In this document: positions 24,048 through 31,372 of the stretch, piece after piece | Layout: every line of letters starts with the position of its first letter | Numbering within the stretch: position 1 is the first letter of the stretch | Assembly: GCF_000717245.1 (NCBI RefSeq) | Contig: NZ_JNYQ01000004.1 | Coordinates: 248,001 to 312,000 of the forward strand | Source: Kitasatospora papulosa | GTDB lineage: Bacteria; Actinomycetota; Actinomycetes; Streptomycetales; Streptomycetaceae | DNA length: 64,000 nt | Reading direction: 5' to 3' | The notes under the pieces: generated by a model | Database searches by the model: none | Seen by the model: the letters and a program-made list of their open reading frames with translations, nothing else | What the model was told of the DNA's origin: nothing | Program-made: the position numbers and the translations under genes

Positions 24048-26165
24048 GTGTTCACGGGGATCGAAGAGGTCGACTGGGCCTCGATGAAGCATGCCTACGG
24101 CCCGGCGGACGACGTGCCGGGGCTCCTGTACGGACTCGCCTCCGCCGATCCGGCGGAGCGGGAGAGCGCGCTCGACGGCATGTACGGCGCCGTCCACCAC
24201 CAGGGCAACGTGTACGCGTGCACGCTCGCCTGCATCCCGTTCCTCTTCGAGCTGGCCGCAGACCCGGGCGTACGGGACCGGGGCGGCATAGTGGAGCTGC
24301 TCACCAGCATCGGCGGCATCGACCTGGACGAGGACGAGGAGGTCGACGAGCTGGACGAGGACGAGATCGAGGGCGTGGCGAACTACGCGATGGCGTCGGC
24401 CGCCGTCTCGGCGGGCTCGCCGGTGTTCTTCGAGCTCGTCGCCGACGAGGATCCCGGCGTCCGGCTCGCCGCCCCGCTGGCGCTGGCCACGCTGCACTCC
24501 CGGCCGGGAGCGGTCCTCACGCTGCTGCGGGAGCGGCTGCCGGTGGAGCCGGACGACGAGGTGCGGCTGGCGCTCGTCGAGGCCGCCGGGCGGATAGCCC
24601 TGCGCCACGGCCGGCTGTCGGGGCGGGCGGCCGACTGGCTGAGCCGGCTCGCGGCGGAGGCGTACCCGCCCGGGCTGCGCCTGGCCGCCCTCGCCCAGCT
24701 CGCCAGGTGCGCCCCCGAGGCGCTGCCCGGCGATGTCGTGCGGGTGGTGTCCGGTCTGCTGCGGCAGCTGCGCGCGGGGACCGCCCGCCCCGAGCCCGCC
24801 GGGGACCCTCCCTCCGGGGACGAGACCGCGACGGACCGGGCCGCGGCCCCGACGCTGGTGGGACAGCTGCGCGAGCTGTCCGCCGAGGAGTCCGCCGCGC
24901 GCGGCACGCCGTGGGCCACCGATCTGCTGCGCACCCTGCACGTGGGCCTGGACGACCGCGTGGCGGACCGTACGGCGCTGCTGTCGGACCAGCTGCGCAG
25001 CCCCGACCCCTGGCAGCGCGTGGACGCCGTCCGGATGAGCAGCGGGCTGATGCGGGCCTGGCGCGGGTCGTACGAGGACCTGGTGCGTCTGATCGGAGCG
25101 CAGCTCGCGGATCCGGAGCCGCGGCTGGCCGAGGCCGCCTCGTACGCGCTGGAGGATCTGTTCGGTCTGGCCGCGCCCGCCGGCGACGCCCTGGCCGTAC
25201 GGGTGGCGGCGGATCCGGGGGCGTGGGTCAAGGAGTGGCCGAGCGGCCCTCCGGGGCTCGGCTCGTCGGTGAAGGCGCTGGCCGGGCTGGGGGACGCGCG
25301 GGTGCTGCCCGCACTCGCGGCGGCGCTCGAACGGCCGGAGGTGCCGCACGACGTGGGCTTCGCGATCAGGTGCCTGGGCGGTACGGCCGCCCCGCTGGCC
25401 GGGGTGCTGCGGCGCAGGCTGGGCGAGGTGGGTCTGGACGAGGGCGCGTACGACCGGGCGAGCCCGCTGCTCGCCGGGCTGACGGCGCTGCGCGCGGGCG
25501 AGGCCGCCCCGGAGGTGCTGCGGGTGCTGCGGGGGGCACCCGAGTACCGGGGCGAGTGGCTGCGTACGGCGGCACTCCGGGCACTGGGCTCGTTCGGACC
25601 GGCCGCCCACGACGCGGTGCCGGAGCTCCGGCGGCTGGCCCGGGGGACGGGGACAGGCGCGATCGAGGCGGCGGAGGCCCTGTGGGCGGTGACCGGGGAC
25701 GCCGACGCGGTGCTGCCCGTGCTCGCCGAGGGGCTGGGGGCCGAGCAGGCGCGTGACTGCCGGGCGGCCGTGAGTGCGGTGGGCGCGCTGGGGCCGCGCG
25801 CCGGGGCGGTCGCGCCGCGGCTGCGGGCCCTGCTGGCGCACGAGGAGCTGTGGCTCCGGGTCGAGGCGGCGATCGCCCTGTGGGACGTCTCGGGACGGGC
25901 CGCCGAGGTGGTGCCCGTGCTCCTGTCGGCCTGGGAGAGGAACTGCCATGTCAGGGTCCGGGTGGCGGAATGCCTGGCGCGGATGGGCCCCGGCGGTGCA
26001 GGCTCGGACGCGACACGGGTGCTGCGCGCCGAGCTCCTGTCCGTACGCCGGCACAAGGCGATGGACGGCGGATACGGCAGTCACGACACTTATGAGGACG
26101 AGAAGCTGCTGGCGCTCTGCCGGCGAGCGCTTCCGGAACACACGGGGAAAGGAACCACATCATGA
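24048..26165 (+). CDS. HEAT-repeat protein
   Basis: 705 residues built almost wholly of HEAT-like alpha-helical repeats, with repeated Leu/Ala helices such as DAVPELRRLARGTG and VLPVLAEGLG ending in the helix-pair pattern. An acidic patch near residues 93-108 (DLDEDEEVDELDEDEIEG) is notable. There is no signal peptide or catalytic motif, so a scaffold role is likely. Start: GTG at 24048 behind GGGGAGGG. The stop overlaps the next gene's start (ATGA), implying translational coupling with the zinc-ribbon protein. The 280 nt before it hold no gene. Confidence 0.85.
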   Translation: MFTGIEEVDWASMKHAYGPADDVPGLLYGLASADPAERESALDGMYGAVHHQGNVYACTLACIPFLFELAADPGVRDRGGIVELLTSIGGIDLDEDEEVDELDEDEIEGVANYAMASAAVSAGSPVFFELVADEDPGVRLAAPLALATLHSRPGAVLTLLRERLPVEPDDEVRLALVEAAGRIALRHGRLSGRAADWLSRLAAEAYPPGLRLAALAQLARCAPEALPGDVVRVVSGLLRQLRAGTARPEPAGDPPSGDETATDRAAAPTLVGQLRELSAEESAARGTPWATDLLRTLHVGLDDRVADRTALLSDQLRSPDPWQRVDAVRMSSGLMRAWRGSYEDLVRLIGAQLADPEPRLAEAASYALEDLFGLAAPAGDALAVRVAADPGAWVKEWPSGPPGLGSSVKALAGLGDARVLPALAAALERPEVPHDVGFAIRCLGGTAAPLAGVLRRRLGEVGLDEGAYDRASPLLAGLTALRAGEAAPEVLRVLRGAPEYRGEWLRTAALRALGSFGPAAHDAVPELRRLARGTGTGAIEAAEALWAVTGDADAVLPVLAEGLGAEQARDCRAAVSAVGALGPRAGAVAPRLRALLAHEELWLRVEAAIALWDVSGRAAEVVPVLLSAWERNCHVRVRVAECLARMGPGGAGSDATRVLRAELLSVRRHKAMDGGYGSHDTYEDEKLLALCRRALPEHTGKGTTS

Positions 26166-26485
26166 TCATTTTCGGTACGCGAGGTTATCTGTACCAGCTG
26201 GCGGTCCTGACGATGGTGTGCGGCTGGTGCGGTAATCCCGCGGCGCACACCCTGCGCAAGCGGGTCACCAAGTTCACCCTGTTCTTCGTACCGCTGTTCC
26301 CGTTCTCCACGAAGTACGCGACGCAGTGCACCTTCTGCGGCGGGGAACGGCAGATACCGAAGGAGCAGGCCGACGGCCTGCTGGCACAGGCCCAGGGGGG
26401 CCAGGACGGCAATCCGTACGGCGCCGCACCGCAGCAGCAGCCCGGCTACGCGCCTCCCGGCGGCCAGAACCCGTACCAGAACTGA
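26162..26485 (+). CDS. Zinc-ribbon membrane-associated protein
   Basis: 107 residues. Two CxxC pairs (CGWC and CTFC) form a zinc ribbon around a hydrophobic segment (FTLFFVPLFPF) that may touch the membrane. The C-terminus is Gln/Gly/Pro-rich and disordered. It belongs to the small zinc-ribbon (type 15) group. Its start overlaps the HEAT-repeat gene by 4 nt, so the two proteins are probably made together. Function unknown. Confidence 0.82.
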   Translation: MIIFGTRGYLYQLAVLTMVCGWCGNPAAHTLRKRVTKFTLFFVPLFPFSTKYATQCTFCGGERQIPKEQADGLLAQAQGGQDGNPYGAAPQQQPGYAPPGGQNPYQN

Positions 26486-26567
26486 GCCGCCACGGGAGCG
26501 CCTGCGGAGAAGTGCCACGAAGCTGACATAAGGGAAATAACACCCTCCTCTTGCTACGTTGCGGGGC

Positions 26568-27935
26568 ATGACCGCAACGACGGCGGACGCGCGCCCGCCC
26601 GAGCTACGCCTGCCGAAGCGGCGCGGGGTCGAGCTCTCGCTCCTGATCGGGGCCGTGCTCATCTCCGTCTACGGCTACGCCGCCGTCGGCCTCGCCCGGA
26701 ACGGCGCCGTACCCCCCGACGTCGCCGGGTACGGCGCCGGTCTCGGTGTCCTCGCCCTGCTCGCCCACCTCGCGGTCCGCTTCCGCGCCCCGTTCGCCGA
26801 TCCGCTGCTGCTGCCCATCGCCGTCCTGCTCAACGGACTGGGCCTGGTGCTGATCTACCGTCTCGACCTGGAGACCCCGAGCGACCGGGCGGCGACGACA
26901 CAGCTGGTCTGGTCGACGCTCGGGGTCGCCTTCTTCATCGCCGTCGTCGTGCTGCTGCGCGACCACCGGGTGCTCCAGCGCTACGCGTACATGTCGGTCG
27001 CCGCGGCGCTGGTGCTGCTGATCGTGCCGATCTTCTTCCCCGCCGTGAACGGGGCCAAGATCTGGATCCGGATCGGCGGACTCTCCTTCCAGCCGGGCGA
27101 GTTCGCCAAGATCCTGCTGGCGGTCTTCTTCGCCGCGTACCTGGCGGCGAACCGCAACGCGCTCGCGTACACCGGCCGCAGGGTCTGGAAGCTCCAGTTC
27201 CCCACCGGGCGGGTGCTCGGCCCCATCGTGGCGATCTGGCTGCTCAGCGTCGGCGTCCTCGTCCTCGAACGGGATCTGGGCACCTCACTGCTCTTCTTCG
27301 GCCTCTTCGTGATCCTGCTCTACGTGGCCACCGGCAGGACCGGCTGGATCGCCGTCGGGCTGCTCCTGGCCGCCGCGGGCGCCTTCGTCGTCGGCTCGTT
27401 CGAACCCCATGTGCACAGCAGGGTGGAGGACTGGCTGGACCCGTACGCCACGATCGACGCCGGCCAGGGACCCGGCCAGCTCGCCCAGTCCCTCTTCGCG
27501 TTCGCCGCGGGCGGGATGTTCGGCACCGGTCTCGGGCTCGGCCATTCCGTCCTCATCGGCTTCGCCGCGAAGTCCGACTTCATCCTGGCCACCGCGGGCG
27601 AGGAGCTCGGTCTGGCCGGACTCACCGCGATCTTCCTGCTGTACGCCCTGCTGGTGGCCCGCGGCTTCCGGGCCGGCCTGGCCCTGCGGGACCCCTTCGG
27701 ACGACTGCTGTCGATCGGCCTCGCCTCGATCCTGGCGCTCCAGGTCTTCGTGATCGCGGGAGGGGTGATGGGCCTGATCCCGCTGACCGGGATGGCGATG
27801 CCGTTCCTGGCCCAGGGGGGTTCGTCCGTGGTCACCAACTGGATCATCGTGGCGCTGCTCATCCGGGTCAGCGACGTGTCCCGCACGCCCGACCCCGCCG
27901 CCACCGGGGACGGACCCGCAGGGGAGGCCGAGTGA
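26568..27935 (+). CDS. SEDS peptidoglycan glycosyltransferase (RodA/FtsW/SpoVE family)
   Basis: 455 residues and about ten membrane helices. It polymerises lipid II together with a class B PBP. Family signatures are GAKIWIRIGGLSFQPGEFAKI and the GLIPLTGMAMPFLAQGGSS loop; the essential Asp is in VLERDLGTSLLFFG. The ATG at 26568 is chosen over the TTG three codons upstream. Its stop overlaps the start of the PBP gene (GTGA), so the pair is translationally coupled. From the S. coelicolor region I recall (about SCO5302/5301), this is an extra pair, possibly for sporulation, not the main divisome. Confidence 0.95.
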   Translation: MTATTADARPPELRLPKRRGVELSLLIGAVLISVYGYAAVGLARNGAVPPDVAGYGAGLGVLALLAHLAVRFRAPFADPLLLPIAVLLNGLGLVLIYRLDLETPSDRAATTQLVWSTLGVAFFIAVVVLLRDHRVLQRYAYMSVAAALVLLIVPIFFPAVNGAKIWIRIGGLSFQPGEFAKILLAVFFAAYLAANRNALAYTGRRVWKLQFPTGRVLGPIVAIWLLSVGVLVLERDLGTSLLFFGLFVILLYVATGRTGWIAVGLLLAAAGAFVVGSFEPHVHSRVEDWLDPYATIDAGQGPGQLAQSLFAFAAGGMFGTGLGLGHSVLIGFAAKSDFILATAGEELGLAGLTAIFLLYALLVARGFRAGLALRDPFGRLLSIGLASILALQVFVIAGGVMGLIPLTGMAMPFLAQGGSSVVTNWIIVALLIRVSDVSRTPDPAATGDGPAGEAE

Positions 27936-29389
27936 TCCCGTACATCCGGCACGCCGCCGGTTTCTGTCTGCTCCTGCTCCTCGCCCTGCTGGCGAACGCG
28001 GCCCGCGTCCAGGTCTTCGAGGCCGACGAGCTCGACGGCAACTCCGCCAACCGCCGCACCACCATCGACCGTTACGACCAGCCGCGCGGCAACATCCTGG
28101 TCGGCGACGAACCCGTCACCGGGTCGAAGGACACCGGCCAGCAGCTCGCGTACGAGCGCACCTACCGCCACGGCCCGCTGTACGCGCCGGTGACGGGCTA
28201 CGCCTCGCAGACGTACGGCACCTCGCTGCTGGAGAACGCCGAGGACCGCGTCCTGTCCGGCACCGACCCGCTCCTGGCCCCGCTGCCGCTGTGGGGGGAC
28301 GTCACCCGCAGCCGGCAGCCCGGCGGGAACGTCGTCACCACCGTCGAGGACGCGGTGCAACGTGCGGCGTACGAGGGCCTGGACGGCCGGCGGGGCGCGG
28401 TCGCCGCCCTGGACCCGGCCACCGGACGGATCCTGGCACTGGTCTCCTCCCCGTCGTACGACCCCGAGGTGCTCTCCGGGACCGGCTCCGCCGTCACCGA
28501 CGCGTGGACGCGGCTGAACCGTGCTCAGAGCCGGCCGATGCTCAACCGGGCCATCCGGCAGACCTACCCGCCCGGTTCCGCCTTCAAGATCGTGACGGCC
28601 GCGGCGGCACTGGACGCCGGCGTGGTCGACGATCCGGACGCCGAGACGGACACCCCGTCCCCGTACGTCCTCCCGGGCACCTCGACCGTGCTGCCCGACG
28701 AGGCGCGGGGCTGCGAGAAGGCCTCCCTCGCGGAGGCGATCCGGGTCTCCTGCAACACGGTGATGGCCCACCTCGGGGTCGAGGTGGGCCTGGACGGGAT
28801 GCTGGAGGCGGTGGGCAGGTTCGGCTTCAACGACAACGACCTGAAGATCCCCTCCCGGGTGGCCCGCAGCAACTTCGACTCGGACATGAGTGACGACCAG
28901 CTCGCCCAGTCCTCGATCGGCCAGTTCGACACGGCCGCCACCCCGCTCCAGATGGCGATGGTCGCCTCGGCGGTCGCGAACGGCGGCGACCTCCGGCGCC
29001 CCCACCTGGTGGACCGGGTGACCACCGACGACGGCGACACGGTCCGGCAGCAGGGCTCGGACTCCTACCACCAGGCCATGGACCCGACGACGGCCCAGCA
29101 GCTCCGGCGGATGATGGTCGACGTGGTGGAGGACGGCACCGGCGCGAACGCGGCGATCGAGGGGGTGACGGTCGGCGGGAAGACGGGCACCGCCCAGCAC
29201 GGGGTCGACAACTCCGGTACGCCGTACGCCTGGTTCATCGCGTGGGCGCAGGCACCGGACTCCGGCCGGCCCGCCGTCGCCGTCGCGGTGGTCGTGGAGG
29301 ACGCCGCCGCGGACCGGGCCGACGTCAGCGGGGGCGGCAACGCGGCCCCGATCGCCCGTGCGGTGATGGAAGCGGCGCTCGACGGCTGA
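27932..29389 (+). CDS. Penicillin-binding protein, class B transpeptidase
   Basis: 485 residues: an N-terminal membrane anchor (about 7-25), a non-catalytic domain, and a transpeptidase domain. The active-site motifs are SxxK in PPGSAFKIV, SxN in VSCNTVMAH and KTG in VGGKTGTAQ. It cross-links peptidoglycan alongside the SEDS protein encoded immediately upstream, with a GTGA overlap. The dimerisation domain is shorter than in PBP2 or FtsI, typical of the actinobacterial PbpA type. Confidence 0.95.
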   Translation: MIPYIRHAAGFCLLLLLALLANAARVQVFEADELDGNSANRRTTIDRYDQPRGNILVGDEPVTGSKDTGQQLAYERTYRHGPLYAPVTGYASQTYGTSLLENAEDRVLSGTDPLLAPLPLWGDVTRSRQPGGNVVTTVEDAVQRAAYEGLDGRRGAVAALDPATGRILALVSSPSYDPEVLSGTGSAVTDAWTRLNRAQSRPMLNRAIRQTYPPGSAFKIVTAAAALDAGVVDDPDAETDTPSPYVLPGTSTVLPDEARGCEKASLAEAIRVSCNTVMAHLGVEVGLDGMLEAVGRFGFNDNDLKIPSRVARSNFDSDMSDDQLAQSSIGQFDTAATPLQMAMVASAVANGGDLRRPHLVDRVTTDDGDTVRQQGSDSYHQAMDPTTAQQLRRMMVDVVEDGTGANAAIEGVTVGGKTGTAQHGVDNSGTPYAWFIAWAQAPDSGRPAVAVAVVVEDAAADRADVSGGGNAAPIARAVMEAALDG

Positions 29390-29434
29390 GAACCGGCCTG
29401 CGGAAGCCGCGCCCCAGGGCCGAGACTGGCTGTC

Positions 29435-30508
29435 ATGACAGCGGCCGTCGAAGCGTCCCTCGCCCGGATCGACCGGCTCGACCCGGAGCTGTGCGCGTTC
29501 ACCGAGGTGTGGCACGAGGAGGCGCGGGCGCGTGCGGAGACCGCTTCCCGTCTCCCGCTCGCCGGCCTGCCGTTCGCCGTGAAGGGCCGCGCGGGCGTCC
29601 GCTCCTTCGCGGCCCGCCGGCTGGCCGCCGCGGGCGGGGTCCCGGTCGGGTCGACCTCCGTCCCCGGCCCCGGCACGCCCTGGCAGACCTGGGGGCAGGG
29701 CGCGCACGGCCGTACGGTCAACCCCTGGCGCCGGGACCGCACTCCGGGCGGGTCGTCGGCGGGGTCGGCGGTGGCGGTCGCCGCGGGCATGGTGGACCTG
29801 GCGACCGGCAGCGACGGGGCGGGGTCGGTGCGGATCCCGGCCGCCTGGTGCGGGGTGTTCGGCCTGAGGACGACCGCGGGCCTGCTCCCCTCCCCCGACC
29901 GTACGGGCCTGGCGTCCCCCGGTGTCCTCGCCCGCTCGGTGGACCTGGCCGAGCTCTTCCTGCGCCGGGTGACCGACGGGTACGCACCGCGGCCGGCGAG
30001 TCTCCCCGTTCCTGCCGTGTACAGCCCCGACCTGGGATTCGCCGAGGTCACCCCGGAGGTCGCACACGTGACCCGGCAGGCGGTCGGCCGTCTCGTGGAC
30101 GCCGGCGCGGTACGCCTCGTGGCGGGACCCTGCGAACTGCTCGACCCGGCGGAGGCGTGGACGGCGGTGCGCGCGGGGAAGCCGACACCCCGGACGGAAC
30201 GGCTGCGCGCCGCCAACGACCGGACGCTCGACGCCCTCTTCGCCCGTACGCCGCTGCTGCTCACCCCGGTCGCCCCCACCCCGCCGCACGGCCATGAGGG
30301 CCCGGGGGACGTCTACTCCACCGCGCTCACCTGGGCGTTCAACCTCAGCGGCCATCCGGCGGCGAGCCTGCCCGCCGGTTTCACCCCGGACGGCTGTCCG
30401 GCGGGTCTCCAGTTGGTCACCGGCCGGGGAACGGACGCGGAACTGCTCGGCTTCGCCCGCGCCCTGGAGCGCGTACTCGGTCCCGCGCCGGTCCGGGCGG
30501 ACGGCTGA
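29435..30508 (+). CDS. Amidase signature family hydrolase
   Basis: 357 residues, shorter than the usual 450-500. The Ser-cisSer-Lys triad is visible: Lys in AVKGRAG, cis-Ser in TPGGSSAGSA and nucleophile Ser in GAGSVRIPA. The N-terminal helical region typical of longer amidases is reduced and part of the C-terminal half is missing, but no frameshift is seen. The substrate is unknown. It lies 45 nt after the PBP gene and converges on the NUDIX gene. Confidence 0.9.
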   Translation: MTAAVEASLARIDRLDPELCAFTEVWHEEARARAETASRLPLAGLPFAVKGRAGVRSFAARRLAAAGGVPVGSTSVPGPGTPWQTWGQGAHGRTVNPWRRDRTPGGSSAGSAVAVAAGMVDLATGSDGAGSVRIPAAWCGVFGLRTTAGLLPSPDRTGLASPGVLARSVDLAELFLRRVTDGYAPRPASLPVPAVYSPDLGFAEVTPEVAHVTRQAVGRLVDAGAVRLVAGPCELLDPAEAWTAVRAGKPTPRTERLRAANDRTLDALFARTPLLLTPVAPTPPHGHEGPGDVYSTALTWAFNLSGHPAASLPAGFTPDGCPAGLQLVTGRGTDAELLGFARALERVLGPAPVRADG

Positions 30509-30544
30509 CCGGGCCGCGGGCGCCCCTGTCCCGCAGCGCCGGTG

Positions 30545-31372
30545 TCAGCCGGTCAGCAGCCCTCGGGCCGTGGCCAGGGCGTAGGCGGCCAGTGTGTAGG
30601 CATCGGTGATCCGCCGGTCCGCGAGCAGGTCGCGCAACTCGGCGGGACTCACCGCACGGTAGGCGTCGATTCCCTCCGCGTGAGGACCGGGGCCGGGATC
30701 GGAGGCGATGCCGGTCCCGGCCAGACGCGCCAGATAGAGCTGGTCCGTACCGGCCACCAGACCGCTGTCGCTGTGCAGGGGACCCAGGTGGACCAGTTCC
30801 GAGACCGGCACGCCCAGTTCCTCGAAGAGTTCCCTGCGGGCCGTCTCCGCGCCCCGCTCACCGGGGTCGCCGAACCCCCGGGGGATCTCCCAGTGCCAGG
30901 TGCGTGAGGCATGGCGGAACTGCCTGAGCAGGACGATCCGTCCGTCGGCCAGCACCGGCAGCACGGCCGCCCCGTCCGCGTCGCCCCGGGGCACCACACG
31001 GATGTAGGTGCCGAGGTCGCCGGTGCGGAACCGCACCGCATCCCTCACGAGGGTGAGGTAGAGGTCGTCGTGGACGACTCCGATGTCGGCGTAGTGGGCC
31101 GGCAGCCCCCGGGCCGTCAGCCTCTGCGCCATGCTCTCGTAGGCCCGGTTCTGGTCGGCCCGGTCCAGGAGGATCTCGTACGCGGCCCCGGGAGGGTTGA
31201 CGAACATGTCCGGGCGGCTCTCCCGCAGGGCGTCGTACGCGGCGAGTTTCGCCTGCCTGTCCTGTGTGGTGCGCTCCGTGTCCAACCCGGGCTCCCGTCC
31301 GTGTGCCCCGCCGGCGCCGGGTCGCCCGGGCCGGCGGGGATCGTCATAGGTAGAGGGCCAGCGGCATCTCAT
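30545..31372 (-). CDS. NUDIX hydrolase
   Basis: 275 residues. The Nudix box is complete: GFGDPGERGAETARRELFEELGV-type spacing, with Glu residues placed to bind Mg2+. It hydrolyses a nucleoside diphosphate linked to some moiety X, possibly an ADP-ribose or NDP-sugar type since the domain resembles that class; this is only inference. The ATG at 31372 overlaps the end of the CHAT gene by 29 nt. The first 30 residues look poor, and a TTG near 31280 (LDTERTT) is a plausible true start. It is probably in the same transcript as the CHAT cassette. Confidence 0.85.
   Translation of the reverse strand: MRCRWPSTYDDPRRPGRPGAGGAHGREPGLDTERTTQDRQAKLAAYDALRESRPDMFVNPPGAAYEILLDRADQNRAYESMAQRLTARGLPAHYADIGVVHDDLYLTLVRDAVRFRTGDLGTYIRVVPRGDADGAAVLPVLADGRIVLLRQFRHASRTWHWEIPRGFGDPGERGAETARRELFEELGVPVSELVHLGPLHSDSGLVAGTDQLYLARLAGTGIASDPGPGPHAEGIDAYRAVSPAELRDLLADRRITDAYTLAAYALATARGLLTG

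Noticed and set aside
24030..26141. 703-codon minus-strand open frame
   Set aside because: Antisense to the HEAT-repeat gene; composition is that of a shadow frame.
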